Positions 27,835 through 36,118 of a DNA stretch of 64,000 bases are shown here, piece by piece. The notes beneath the pieces are model-generated. The model saw only the letters and a list, made by a program, of their open reading frames with translations, made no database searches and was not told where the DNA came from. A program made the translations under genes and the position numbers. How positions within the stretch are numbered: position 1 is the first letter of the stretch; each line of letters opens with the position of its first letter. The stretch comes from Plantactinospora sp039889035 (GTDB lineage Bacteria; Actinomycetota; Actinomycetes; Mycobacteriales; Micromonosporaceae), in the NCBI GenBank assembly GCA_039889035.1, contig JBDQQY010000025.1, positions 109,270 through 173,269 of the forward strand, written 5' to 3'.

Positions 27835-28536
27835 TCACCGAGCCGCCCACGACCCGGCCGGTTGTGCCGTCGGCCGGCAGCCCGGCCGCTCCGCGGCCCG
27901 CCAGCAGTGCCGGGCCGAGCCGAGCAGCAGGCCCGACGAGACCGCCCAGCCCACCCCGCCGACCAGCGCCTGCGCGCCCCCGTCCCCCGGCGGCAGTACG
28001 GCCAGCAGCACGCCGCAGACCATGGTCACCCCGACCACCACCGAGGCGAGTACGGCGGTCAGCCGGATCGCCGCCGGACGGATGTCGAAGTGCCGTGGTC
28101 CCCAGCGCAGCAGGATGGCCGCGACGAGGGCGGTGCCGAGGGCGAGCCCGGCGAAGGTGTCCGTCACCCGGGCCAACCACAGGTACGCCGCCCCCGGCTC
28201 GACGCCGTCCCAGAACTGCTGCCACCCGCCGATCCGGGCCAGCAGCTCCGACGCGCCGTACTGGGCGCCGAGCACTCCGACGAGCAGCAGCGCCGTACGC
28301 CGTCCCTGTGCCACCGCCAGCACGTCCTGGAGTCCCGTCGCGATCCGCTCGGCCGAACCGAACTCCCGGACGGCCACCCGTTGCGCCTCCGGGTCGGTCA
28401 GCCCGTCGCGCCGGTGCCACGCGGCGGCGTCGACCAGCGCGTCCCGGATCTCGGCCAGCATGTCGGCCCGCAACCGGGCGGAGCCGCGCAACCGGTCACC
28501 AACCGCGGAGACGTAGTCGTCGATCGGGGCGGTCAC
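27835..28536 (-). CDS. Permease-prefix (HAAS) domain membrane protein
   Basis: About 233 residues. The N-terminal HAAS-like helical domain (IDDYVSAVGDRLRGSARLRADM, DPEAQRVAVREFG) is the type that normally precedes a PadR-regulated permease. Four hydrophobic segments follow (TALLLVGVLGAQYG, AGLALGTALVAAILL, LTAVLASVVVGVTMVCGVLL, GGVGWAVSSGLLLG). The function is unknown. GTG 28536 is preferred because the domain starts there; the frame extends to 28581. Confidence 0.75.
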   Translation of the reverse strand: MTAPIDDYVSAVGDRLRGSARLRADMLAEIRDALVDAAAWHRRDGLTDPEAQRVAVREFGSAERIATGLQDVLAVAQGRRTALLLVGVLGAQYGASELLARIGGWQQFWDGVEPGAAYLWLARVTDTFAGLALGTALVAAILLRWGPRHFDIRPAAIRLTAVLASVVVGVTMVCGVLLAVLPPGDGGAQALVGGVGWAVSSGLLLGSARHCWRAAERPGCRPTAQPAGSWAAR

Positions 28537-28962
28537 CGCCCCAGTCTCGCTGCCGGACCCGGGGAAGGCCATCCGGAGCAACCCTGCCGGAGGAACCCTG
28601 ACCCGGATAGGGCGTCTTTACGGTCGCCACTACCGCAACGTGCCGGATGCGCGCGATGGGTCCGATGTACGAATTGTGCCTGGACCGGCTGACTCAGGCA
28701 GGAAGAGCGGTACGTCCGCCGAGTAACCGTCTGCTTTTTTCTGCCCGAAATTGGATTGCCACGGTCTGGCCCGCATCTATCCGGTTAGCGGTTTTCAAGC
28801 GTGAACTGGCCCCAATTCCACTTGTTCGTGGGTTTTCTTCATATCGGCCCGCAATGCACTGAAGGGCGCCGTACGGTGACGTTAAGTGGCTACAACCTAT
28901 TTGTGGCCCTCCGCGCCCCAGATGGTGCGGCCGTGTCTTGTATTCGAAAGGCAGGGAGCTTG
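28537..28962. other. Intergenic region upstream of the beta-helix gene
   Basis: About 425 bases, AT-richer than the neighbours in its second half, with short T-runs near 28735. It presumably carries the promoter of the secreted protein gene. A 71-codon frame inside it has no ribosome site and no coding character. Confidence 0.4.
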
Positions 28963-31464
28963 ATGTCCGAATTCCAAGGGAGCCACGTGGATCCCGGTCA
29001 GCCCACGACGCGGCCGAAAAGGCGGCGGTCCCGGTGGTTCTTAGCCGGGGGCATCGTCGCTGGCAGCCTGGTGGCCGGCGCGGCTGGCCTGGCCGGGGTG
29101 GCCACGTTGGCCGGCGACAAGGGTCTGGCAGACGTGGACCTGGGACAGTTGTCCGTCGTCGCCGCCGAGAACGACAAGGGCGACAACGGCAAAGACCAGG
29201 GCAAGCACGAAGATCCCAAGGACCAGAACGGCAAGCACGAGGGTGGCGAGGACTCCCAGGGCGGCAACTGGCAGGACTACTGCAAGCCCGGCGGCTGGCA
29301 GGGCCACGGCGACAAGAAGGCCGAGGACCCGAAGGCGAAGCCCGAGGAGTCGAAGGACCCGAAGGCGAAGCCCGAGGAGTCGAAGGACCCGAAGGCAGGG
29401 CCGACCGAGTCGAAGGACCCGAAGGCGAAGCCCGAGGAGTCGAAGGACCCGAAGGCGGGGCCGACCGCGACCAAGGACCCGAAGGCCGGACCGGCCACCG
29501 AGTCCAAGGACCCGAAGGCGGGGCCGACCGCGACCAAGGACCCGAAGGCCGGACCGGCCACCGAGTCCAAGGACGCCAAGGAGAAGCCCGAGGACTCCAA
29601 GGACTCCAACGGCTCCGGCTGGCAGGGCGGATCGCAAGGCGGCTCCGGCTGGCAGGGCGGCTCGCAAGGCGGTTCCGAGGGCGGATCGCAGGGCGGCTCC
29701 GGCTGGCAGGGCGGATCGCAGGGCGGATCGCAGGGCGGATCGCAGGGCGGATCGCAGGGCGGCTCCGGCTGGCAGGGCGGCTCGCAAGGCGGATCGCAAG
29801 GCGGATCGCAGGGCGGCTCCGGCTGGCAGGGCGGTTCCCAGGGTGGCGGCGAGAACGGCTCGTCCGGGGAAACTCCCGGCTCCGACAGCTCTCGCTGGCA
29901 CGGCGGGTCGTCCCAGGGTGGCGGCGAGAACGGCTCGGGCTCGCAGGGCTCAGGCTGGAACGGCGGGTCCCAGGGTGGCGGCGAGAACGGCTCGGGCTCG
30001 CAGGGCTCAGGCTGGAACGGCGGGTCCCAGGGCGGCGGCGAGAACGGCTCGGGCTCGCAGGGCTCGGGCTGGAACGGCGGGTCCCAGAATGGCCGCGAGG
30101 GCTGTGGCTCGGACAAGCGCGAGGACGAGGACAAGCGCAAGGACGAGGACAAGCACGAGGACGAGAAGGTGACGTCCGTACCGTGCGACCCCGACAAGCT
30201 CATCGCCGCGCTGGTTCACGCCAACGCCGAGGGTGGCGGCAGCCTCAAGCTCGCGCCGAAGTGCACCTACACGCTCACCGCGCACGACGACAGCGGCGAG
30301 AAGCACAACGGCAAGGGTGAGAAGGGCGAGAAGGACTACGGCAAGGCGTCGACCGACGCCGCCTCCACCAACGACACCATGGGCGTGCCGGGGGCGAAGG
30401 GCGAGAAGGACGACAACAAGGACGACAAGAAGGACGACAAGAAGCACGACAAGAAGCACGACAAGAAGCACGACAAGTCCGGCCTGCCCGTGATCAAGGC
30501 GCCGATCAAGATCAAGGGTGAGGGCGCGACCATCACCCGGGACACGTACGCCAAGGACTTCCGCTTCTTCACCGTCCGCGACGGTGGCGATCTGGAGTTG
30601 AGTGACGTCTTCCTGGAGAACGGGCGGGCGGACGAGGGCGGCGCGATCTCGGTCGACCACGGCGCCACCGCCACGGTCAAGCGGGTCACGATCTCGGACA
30701 GCACCGCACTCGCCAAGGACGGCGGCGGCGGCGCGATCTTCAACGACGGCCACCTCGAGGTCACCGAGAGCAAGTTCGAGGAGAACAACTCCGCCGGCAA
30801 CGGTGGCGGGATCCTCAACGGTGGTGTCCTCACCGTGGAGAAGTCCGAGTTCTTCAGCAACAGTGCCCACAAGGCTGGCGGCGGGCTCGCCAACTACCAG
30901 GGGGCGGCCGACATCACCAAGAGCGCCTTCGAGCACAACAACGCGGCAGAGGGCGGCGGCATCGCCAGCGTCTCGGCCCGGACCAAGGTCTGGGACGGCG
31001 AGGTCAACAGCAACACCGCGAAGGTCGGCGGCGGCCTGTTCAACAAGGACGCCACCCTCACGGTCCGGGGGCTGCACGTCAGCAAGAACCTCGGCACCAA
31101 GGACGGCGGCGGCATCGCCACCATCAAGGGTCTGCTCACGGTGGACGAAAGCAAGATCACCAAGAACACCACGCGGGGCGACGGCGGCGGCATCTTCGCC
31201 GAGAAGTCCGAGGTGATCGTGCGGGACACCGAGGTCAGCAAGAACAGCGCCGTCGGCGCGCGTTCGGTCGGTGGCGGCATCGCGGTCGAGGGCGGTTCGC
31301 TCGAACTGAAGAAGAGCAAGATCGTCGAGAACGACGCCACCAAGAAGGGCGGCGGGCTCTTCGCCGAGCACGCCAAGGTCAAGGTGGACGACGACACCGT
31401 GATCAGCAAGAACCGGCCTGACAACTGCGCAGGCAAGGAAAAGGTCGACAACTGCTTCGCCTGA
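28963..31464 (+). CDS. Secreted right-handed beta-helix protein on a repetitive stalk
   Basis: 833 residues. A basic N-terminus (RPKRRRSR) precedes a signal or anchor segment (residues 24-48, FLAGGIVAGSLVAGAAGLAG). Residues 65-210 are Lys/Asp/Glu repeats (SKDPKAKPEE, TKDPKAGPATE), 215-385 a Gly/Ser/Gln/Trp tract (GGSQGGSGWQ), and 386-510 charged linkers. The C-terminal 320 residues repeat GGGI/GGGL-x-N units spaced about 25 residues apart, as in chlamydial Pmp-like beta-helices. This suggests a wall-associated adhesin or surface protein. No sortase motif is seen. ATG 28963 follows GGGAGC. Confidence 0.75.
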   Translation: MSEFQGSHVDPGQPTTRPKRRRSRWFLAGGIVAGSLVAGAAGLAGVATLAGDKGLADVDLGQLSVVAAENDKGDNGKDQGKHEDPKDQNGKHEGGEDSQGGNWQDYCKPGGWQGHGDKKAEDPKAKPEESKDPKAKPEESKDPKAGPTESKDPKAKPEESKDPKAGPTATKDPKAGPATESKDPKAGPTATKDPKAGPATESKDAKEKPEDSKDSNGSGWQGGSQGGSGWQGGSQGGSEGGSQGGSGWQGGSQGGSQGGSQGGSQGGSGWQGGSQGGSQGGSQGGSGWQGGSQGGGENGSSGETPGSDSSRWHGGSSQGGGENGSGSQGSGWNGGSQGGGENGSGSQGSGWNGGSQGGGENGSGSQGSGWNGGSQNGREGCGSDKREDEDKRKDEDKHEDEKVTSVPCDPDKLIAALVHANAEGGGSLKLAPKCTYTLTAHDDSGEKHNGKGEKGEKDYGKASTDAASTNDTMGVPGAKGEKDDNKDDKKDDKKHDKKHDKKHDKSGLPVIKAPIKIKGEGATITRDTYAKDFRFFTVRDGGDLELSDVFLENGRADEGGAISVDHGATATVKRVTISDSTALAKDGGGGAIFNDGHLEVTESKFEENNSAGNGGGILNGGVLTVEKSEFFSNSAHKAGGGLANYQGAADITKSAFEHNNAAEGGGIASVSARTKVWDGEVNSNTAKVGGGLFNKDATLTVRGLHVSKNLGTKDGGGIATIKGLLTVDESKITKNTTRGDGGGIFAEKSEVIVRDTEVSKNSAVGARSVGGGIAVEGGSLELKKSKIVENDATKKGGGLFAEHAKVKVDDDTVISKNRPDNCAGKEKVDNCFA
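29325..29585 (+). repeat. Tandem SKDPKA-coding repeats
   Basis: Imperfect units of 30 bases (SKDPKAKPEE) and a duplicated 63-base unit (TKDPKAGPATESKDPKAGP) encode the charged stalk of the beta-helix protein. High nucleotide identity between units suggests recent slippage. Confidence 0.7.
29911..30081 (+). repeat. Three tandem 57-bp repeats
   Basis: Three units of exactly 57 bases start at 29911, 29968 and 30025. Each encodes a 19-residue Gly/Ser/Glu/Asn/Trp unit in the stalk. A fourth partial unit begins at 30082. Shorter 12-base GGSQ units precede it. Confidence 0.85.
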
Positions 31465-31465
31465 T

Positions 31466-31481
31466 CCTCGGGTAACCGAGG
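31466..31481 (+). terminator. Short hairpin just after the beta-helix gene
   Basis: CCTCGG at 31466-31471 pairs with CCGAGG at 31476-31481 around GTAA, directly after the stop codon. Confidence 0.4.
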
Positions 31482-31539
31482 CGCGGGTGACCGGTGGCGG
31501 GTAGCCGGTAACGGAGACCACGGCCGGTGACGGAGCGGA

Positions 31540-31604
31540 CGCATCCGGTCCGTCGGGGGCAACGATCAGCAGATCGCACCCTCGGCGGGCCGGATGCGCT
31601 TTTC
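31540..31604 (+). terminator. Long hairpin followed by TTTT
   Basis: CGCATCCGG at 31540-31548 pairs with CCGGATGCG at 31590-31598 and is followed by CTTTT. The loop of about 41 bases includes a smaller GATC dyad. It lies between converging genes and may terminate both. Confidence 0.4.
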
Positions 31605-31629
31605 CGCGTACCGGGGCGGGGCGGGCGTC

Positions 31630-32400
31630 TCAGGCGACGTCGAGGACCCGGCGTACCCGGGAGAACCGACCCGCCGCCAGGTCCGGGCCGTCGATCCAGA
31701 ACGAGATTCCGACCAGTTCGCCCCAGGCGGTCCCCTGCTCGGCCTCCAGCGCCAGCAGCGGCCGGTGGCCGGCGGGTCCCACCACCGGGCTGTCCGGCCA
31801 GCCCAGCAGCCGGTGCCGCACCGTCGGCAGCCGGTCGCGGATCTCGGTGACCAGGTCCATCACCCTGATCGGATCGGCCGAGAAGGCCGCCGCGAGTTCC
31901 GGCTCGGCGTAGTCGGGTGCGGCCAGGACCGGGGCGGCGACGAGCGGCAGTGCCGGAATCACCTCCGCCTCCGGCGGGGCGGCCCGGTCCGGCAGCCCGA
32001 CGGGTACGTGCAGCACGGCGCAGCCGTCGTCACCTCGGCCCGCCCCGAAGTCGGCGCGGAACCACTCGTCGGAGAAGAAGAGCAGCGTCCCGTCCCGGGG
32101 CAGCATCCACTCCGGACCGAGCAGCGGCGCCAGCGCGGCACAGTCGAGCCGGGCCAGCAGCGCCATCGGCCGCCCCTGGTGCTCCGGCCACCGCACCCCG
32201 TCCGGCAGTCCGGGCAGTCCGCCGTACCAGCCGGCGACCGGGCCGGCGGGCTCGCCGTCGCGGCACCGGGCCGGTACGGCGAGTCCGATCGAGGGACGGA
32301 CCAGGCCGAGGACCTGTTCGAGCAGGTCAGGATCGGCCTGCGCCCGGGGCGAGTCGGCGAGGGCGGCACGCAACGCCGCCACCGCGCGGGAGAAGTCCAT
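31630..32400 (-). CDS. YwqG-like DUF1963 protein
   Basis: 256 residues with DUF1963 character: GGLPGLPDGVRWPEHQGRPM, LDCAALAPLLGPEWMLPRDG, LLFFSDEW and a C-terminal LLGWPDSPV segment. The family is widespread and of unknown function. ATG 32400 is taken because the domain begins shortly after; the frame stays open much further upstream through unrelated genes. Confidence 0.8.
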   Translation of the reverse strand: MDFSRAVAALRAALADSPRAQADPDLLEQVLGLVRPSIGLAVPARCRDGEPAGPVAGWYGGLPGLPDGVRWPEHQGRPMALLARLDCAALAPLLGPEWMLPRDGTLLFFSDEWFRADFGAGRGDDGCAVLHVPVGLPDRAAPPEAEVIPALPLVAAPVLAAPDYAEPELAAAFSADPIRVMDLVTEIRDRLPTVRHRLLGWPDSPVVGPAGHRPLLALEAEQGTAWGELVGISFWIDGPDLAAGRFSRVRRVLDVA

Positions 32401-32531
32401 GGCGCGAGGATGCCAGGCGAAGCGGTTCGATCCCAGCCGGACCAGAGCCGCGGCCGGGCCGGAGAGCCCCGGCTGGGCAGCGGGCCGACTCGGCGTGCCC
32501 GGACGCGTCACCTCCGGGCCGACGCCGCGTG

Positions 32532-33452
32532 CTACCTCCGGGTCGCCACGGCGCGGGCGAAGAACGCCAGGTTGGCCGGGCGCTCGGCGAGCCGGCGCAT
32601 CAGGTAGCCGTACCAGTCGGTGCCGTACGGCAGGTAGACGCGTACGGTGTGGCCTGCCTCGGCGAGCCGGGCCTGCTCGTCCGGGCGTACGCCGTAGAGG
32701 AGCTGGAACTCGAACTGGTCCGGCGTACGGTCGAACCACCGGGACCGGTCCTCGGCGATCGCGATCAGCCGGGGGTCGTGGGTGGCGATCATCGGGTACC
32801 CCTGGCCGGCGAGCAGGATGTTCAGGCACCGGACATATGACTTGTCCACTTCCCGCGCCGACTGGTACGCCACCGACTCGGGCTCGGAGTAGGCCCCCTT
32901 GCAGAGTCGCACCCGCGACCCCGGGGTGGCCAGCTCCCGACAGTCCGCCTCGGTGCGCCGCAGGTACGCCTGGAGCACCGCCCCCGTACCCGGAAAGTCC
33001 TTGCGCAGCTCGGCCAGGATGTCCAGGGTCGAGTCGGTGGTGGTGTGGTCCTCCATGTCCAGGGTGACCGTGGTGCTTGCCGCCGCCGCGGCGGCGCAGA
33101 TCGCGTGTGCGTGCTCCCGGGCCAGCCGCTCGTCGAACTTCTGGCCCAACGCCGAGAGCTTGACGCTGACCTCGGCCGGCGGGGTGAGCCCGGCCTCGGC
33201 GAGCCCGCCGAGCAGGGCCAGGTATTCGTCCCGGACGGCGATGGCCTGGTCTGGGCTGACGGTGTCCTCGCCCAGGTGGTCGATGGAGACCGCGAGACCG
33301 TCGGCGACGAGCTGGCGGGTGGCGCGCAGCGCGTCGTCGGTGGCGGTGCCGGCGACGAACCGGCGTACGACGTCCCGGGTGAACGGGGCCGTCTCGACGA
33401 GCCGCTCGATCCGGGATGACCGGGAGGCGGCGAGGATGACCGATCGGAGCAT
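32532..33452 (-). CDS. Proline dehydrogenase
   Basis: 306 residues, single-domain PRODH of the actinobacterial type. It oxidises proline to pyrroline-5-carboxylate using FAD. Visible marks are VSVKLSALG, VTLDMEDHTT, LQAYLRRTEADC, RVRLCKGAY and a C-terminal VYLPYGTDWYGYLMRRLAERP with the conserved double Arg. No P5C dehydrogenase gene lies nearby. ATG 33452 matches the usual start. Confidence 0.93.
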   Translation of the reverse strand: MLRSVILAASRSSRIERLVETAPFTRDVVRRFVAGTATDDALRATRQLVADGLAVSIDHLGEDTVSPDQAIAVRDEYLALLGGLAEAGLTPPAEVSVKLSALGQKFDERLAREHAHAICAAAAAASTTVTLDMEDHTTTDSTLDILAELRKDFPGTGAVLQAYLRRTEADCRELATPGSRVRLCKGAYSEPESVAYQSAREVDKSYVRCLNILLAGQGYPMIATHDPRLIAIAEDRSRWFDRTPDQFEFQLLYGVRPDEQARLAEAGHTVRVYLPYGTDWYGYLMRRLAERPANLAFFARAVATRR

Positions 33453-33597
33453 GAGCCGAGCGTAACGCCAGCCGGTCACCCGTACGCGGGGACCGGAGCC
33501 TCCCGGGCGACCGGGTGACGGACCCGCACGACGGTCGCGGGCGGTGCGACGCCGGGTCGGGGTGTCCGCGGTGGCGCGGATCGGTTACAACGATCTC

Positions 33598-33867
33598 GTG
33601 GAAAAAGTTTCGCGACGCCGTCTCCGGTCCGCGAGCGTGCAACTGGGCGCGCTCACCGCCCTCGCCGTCACCCTCTCCGGGTGCAACCAGGTGGGTGACG
33701 ACGACGACTGCGACTCGCGGCCGAGCACGCCCCGGCCCCGCTCGCTGGCGCTGGCGGCGTACGCCCCGGCCACCGTGCCGGCCGCCGCGACCGCCGGGTC
33801 GACCGCCCCGGACGTACTCCCCGAGCGGGGCGGCTTCGGCACCCACCTCGCCTCCTGCGGCGGCTGA
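33598..33867 (+). CDS. Small lipoprotein preceding a glutathionylspermidine-synthase-like gene
   Basis: 89 residues. A basic n-region (VEKVSRRRLRSAS) and hydrophobic LGALTALAVTLSGC give a clear lipobox, so the mature protein starts at Cys near residue 31. After an acidic DDDDCD run it is Pro/Ala-rich and ends in HLASCGG. It stops two bases before the next gene. The pairing recalls E. coli ygiB-ygiC, although this protein is shorter than YgiB. GTG 33598 is chosen because it begins directly before the signal peptide. Confidence 0.65.
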   Translation: MEKVSRRRLRSASVQLGALTALAVTLSGCNQVGDDDDCDSRPSTPRPRSLALAAYAPATVPAAATAGSTAPDVLPERGGFGTHLASCGG

Positions 33868-33869
33868 CG

Positions 33870-35051
33870 GTGCGCCGGGAGAGCTGCCCGCCCCGGCCGG
33901 ACTGGTCGGCGACGGTCCGCGCCCAGGGCCTGGTCTACGCCGACACCGAGCTGCCGGACGGCGGCCTCATGTCGTACTGGGACGAGAGTGCCTGCTACGC
34001 CTTCGACCTCGACGAGGTACTCCGGCTGGAGGAGGCGACCGAGGAGCTGCACCGGATGTCGGTGGCCGCCGCCGAGCACGTGGTGGCCCGGAACCGGTTC
34101 GCCGAGTTCGCCATCCCGGCCTGGGCCGCCGAGGCGGTCACCCGGTCGCTGCGCGAACAGCCGCCCACCCTGTACGGCCGGTTCGACCTCTGGTACGACG
34201 GCTCGTGGCCGCCGAAGCTGCTGGAGTACAACGCGGACACCCCGACCGCGCTGGTCGAGGCGGCGGTGATCCAGTGGTACTGGCTGGAGGACACCCGCCC
34301 CGAGCTGGACCAGTGGAACAGCGTGCACGAGCGGCTGGTCGCGGCCTGGCAGCGGATCGGCGCCGGCCTGCACGACCCGCTGGTGCACGTCGCCTGGTCG
34401 GACGAGGAGGAGACCGGCGAGGACCAGATGACCGCCGGCTACCTCGCCGAGACCGCCCAGCAGGCGGGGCTGAAGACCGAGCTGCTGCCGATGCTCCAGA
34501 TCGGCTGGGACGGCCGCCGGTTCACCGGCCCGCCCGGCCCGGACGGGATGAGCACGCCGATCCTCACCTGCTTCAAGCTCTATCCCTGGGAGTGGATGCT
34601 CGCCGAGCCGTACGGCCGACCGGCGCTGGACCCGGGCACACCGACCACCTGGATCGAGCCGGCCTGGAAACTGCTGCTCTCCAACAAGGCGCTGCTGGCC
34701 GTGCTCTGGGAGCTCTATCCCGGCCATCCCTACCTGCTGCCGGCGTACCTCGACTCGCCCCTGGGAATGACCGAATACGTGGTCAAGCCGTTGTTGGGTC
34801 GGGAGGGCGGTTCGGTGCGGATCGTCACCGGCGCCGGGGAGATCAACAATCCGGGGATTTACGGTGACGAAGGATGGTGTTACCAACAATTCCGCGCACT
34901 ACCGTCGTTTTCGGATAATCACCTGGTGCTGGGCAGTTGGGTGGTGGCCGGCGAGGCGGCCGGCGCCGGGCTGCGGGAGAGCCGGAGCCTGATCACCGAC
35001 GGCTACGCGCGGTTCCTTCCCCACTACGTGGACGCGCCACGGGAGCCGTAA
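33870..35051 (+). CDS. Glutathionylspermidine synthase family (YgiC-like) ligase
   Basis: 393 residues of the GSP_synth ATP-grasp fold: DLWYDGSWPPKLLEYNADTPTA (substrate and Mg region), WKLLLSNKALLAVLW, and VVKPLLGREGGSV (ATP-grasp lysine and loop), with GDEGWCYQQF and LGSWVVAGEAAG near the end. Like YgiC and YjfC it lacks the amidase domain of true Gss and probably ligates an unknown amine to a peptide or acid. It is coupled to the upstream lipoprotein gene. Confidence 0.88.
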   Translation: MRRESCPPRPDWSATVRAQGLVYADTELPDGGLMSYWDESACYAFDLDEVLRLEEATEELHRMSVAAAEHVVARNRFAEFAIPAWAAEAVTRSLREQPPTLYGRFDLWYDGSWPPKLLEYNADTPTALVEAAVIQWYWLEDTRPELDQWNSVHERLVAAWQRIGAGLHDPLVHVAWSDEEETGEDQMTAGYLAETAQQAGLKTELLPMLQIGWDGRRFTGPPGPDGMSTPILTCFKLYPWEWMLAEPYGRPALDPGTPTTWIEPAWKLLLSNKALLAVLWELYPGHPYLLPAYLDSPLGMTEYVVKPLLGREGGSVRIVTGAGEINNPGIYGDEGWCYQQFRALPSFSDNHLVLGSWVVAGEAAGAGLRESRSLITDGYARFLPHYVDAPREP

Positions 35052-35069
35052 GTCGTCTACGGTTGTCGG

Positions 35070-35651
35070 GTGAACTTCGACGCGTACGCCCGGACCGGGG
35101 TCGATCTCGTCAACGCGCGACTCGACGACCTCGACGACCTGCGGGCCGTTTTCACCGACGAGCACGGCTGGATGCGCGACGAGGTGGCCGAACGGGATGT
35201 CGCCGCCTTCCGCCGGGCCCAGAAACGCCTGCGGGACGTCTTCGAATTCGGCTCCTCGGGACGGGACGCCGACGCGGTGGACGAGCTGAATTCGCTTTTG
35301 GAGAGCTATCCCGTCCAACCGCGCATCTCCGGGCACGACGCCAAGGACTGGCACATGCACGTGACCAGCCGGGGAGCCTCGGTGAGTGCCGAGTTCCTGG
35401 CCGGTGCGGTCTGGGGGCTGTCGGTCTGGCTCTGCGAGTACGGCAGTTCCCGGTTCGGTGTCTGTGCCGACGACCGCTGCGGCAACGTCTATCTGGACAC
35501 CTCGTCCAACTGCTGCCGCCGGTTCTGTTCGGAGCGCTGCGCCACCCGGTCGCACGTCGCGGCGCACCGGGCCCGCAAGCGGGCCGCGGTGGAGGCGAAG
35601 GCACCGGTCGCGGCCGAGATCGAGGAGAAGACTCCGGCCCCGGTCGGCTGA
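35070..35651 (+). CDS. CGNR zinc-finger protein (ABATE domain)
   Basis: 193 residues. The N-terminal ABATE-type domain begins VDLVNARLDDLDDL and has SYPVQPRISGHD. The C-terminal zinc knuckle is CADDRCGNVYLDTSSNCCRRF followed by CSERCATRSHVAAHRARKR. This family is thought to be stress-linked transcriptional regulators. GTG 35070 is 18 bases after the preceding stop, so it may be part of the same operon. Confidence 0.88.
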   Translation: MNFDAYARTGVDLVNARLDDLDDLRAVFTDEHGWMRDEVAERDVAAFRRAQKRLRDVFEFGSSGRDADAVDELNSLLESYPVQPRISGHDAKDWHMHVTSRGASVSAEFLAGAVWGLSVWLCEYGSSRFGVCADDRCGNVYLDTSSNCCRRFCSERCATRSHVAAHRARKRAAVEAKAPVAAEIEEKTPAPVG

Positions 35652-35715
35652 CCGACCTCGCGGCAGCGCCCCGGTCCCGGGCAGGGGCGTCGCCGACCAC
35701 CCCACCCGGATGCCG

Positions 35716-35883
35716 TCAGCGCTCCTCGCGGAAGTCGACGTGCCGGCGGAGCACCGGGTCGTACTTGCGCACCACCAGCCGGTCCGGGTCGTTGCGGCGG
35801 TTCTTCCTGGTCACGTACGTGTAGCCGCTGCCCCCGGTACTGCGCAGCTTGACGATCGGGCGTATGTCGTTGCGCCGGGCCAT
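35716..35883 (-). CDS. rpmG: Zinc-independent 50S ribosomal protein L33 (bL33, C- form)
   Basis: 55 residues: MARRNDIRPIVKLRSTGGSG, YTYVTRKNRRNDPDRL and a KYDP-RRHVDFRE end. The two CxxC pairs that hold zinc in the C+ form are absent. Such C- paralogues replace zinc-bearing proteins in zinc starvation under Zur control. A Zur-box-like site lies about 200 bases upstream in the divergent region. The ATG shares one base with the stop of a 27-codon leader frame (TGATG). Confidence 0.93.
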   Translation of the reverse strand: MARRNDIRPIVKLRSTGGSGYTYVTRKNRRNDPDRLVVRKYDPVLRRHVDFREER

Positions 35884-35966
35884 CAGACCGTCACCTCCCA
35901 CCACGCCGGGTTGCGCGCGGGGCCGTCGCTCGGCCGTACGCCGGTACGGGTGCTCCGTCTGGGCAT
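35883..35966 (-). CDS. 27-residue leader frame coupled to rpmG
   Basis: ATG 35966 follows GAGGAGGAAACAG, a near-ideal ribosome site that rpmG itself lacks. The stop overlaps the rpmG ATG as TGATG. The product begins MPRRSTRTGVRPSDGPARNP and ends AWWEVTV. It is basic at the N-terminus like a small ribosomal protein, but no family is recognised. It may be a coupling or attenuating leader peptide. Confidence 0.45.
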   Translation of the reverse strand: MPRRSTRTGVRPSDGPARNPAWWEVTV

Positions 35967-36083
35967 CTGTTTCCTCCTCGACCGCGTACGACCGTTTCGG
36001 CTCGACCAGGTCTTCCCCGGCCCTACCCGCCGAGTTCCACGCGGCGGGCGACTCTAACCCGGGCGACAGGAGCATGCTTATAC

Positions 36084-36098
36084 TGACAATCATTTTCA
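36084..36098. promoter_or_regulatory. Zur box
   Basis: TGACAATCATTTTCA differs little from the perfect Zur dyad TGAAAATGATTTTCA. It lies between rpmG and the COG0523 gene, 21 bases before the latter's ATG, where repression of either direction is possible. The region is strikingly AT-rich. Confidence 0.75.
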
Positions 36099-36118
36099 AC
36101 TACCTCGGAAGGCTAGCC

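Noticed and set aside
28647..28862. 71-codon frame upstream of the beta-helix gene
   Set aside because: No ribosome site, no recognisable sequence, and it occupies the likely promoter region.
29325..30090. Repeat array considered as CRISPR
   Set aside because: Units are contiguous, in frame and encode a protein stalk. There are no spacers of constant length between repeats.
31630..33846. 738-codon leftward frame suggesting a giant fusion protein
   Set aside because: Only the last 256 codons match a family. The upstream part overlaps the proline dehydrogenase gene on the same strand in another frame.
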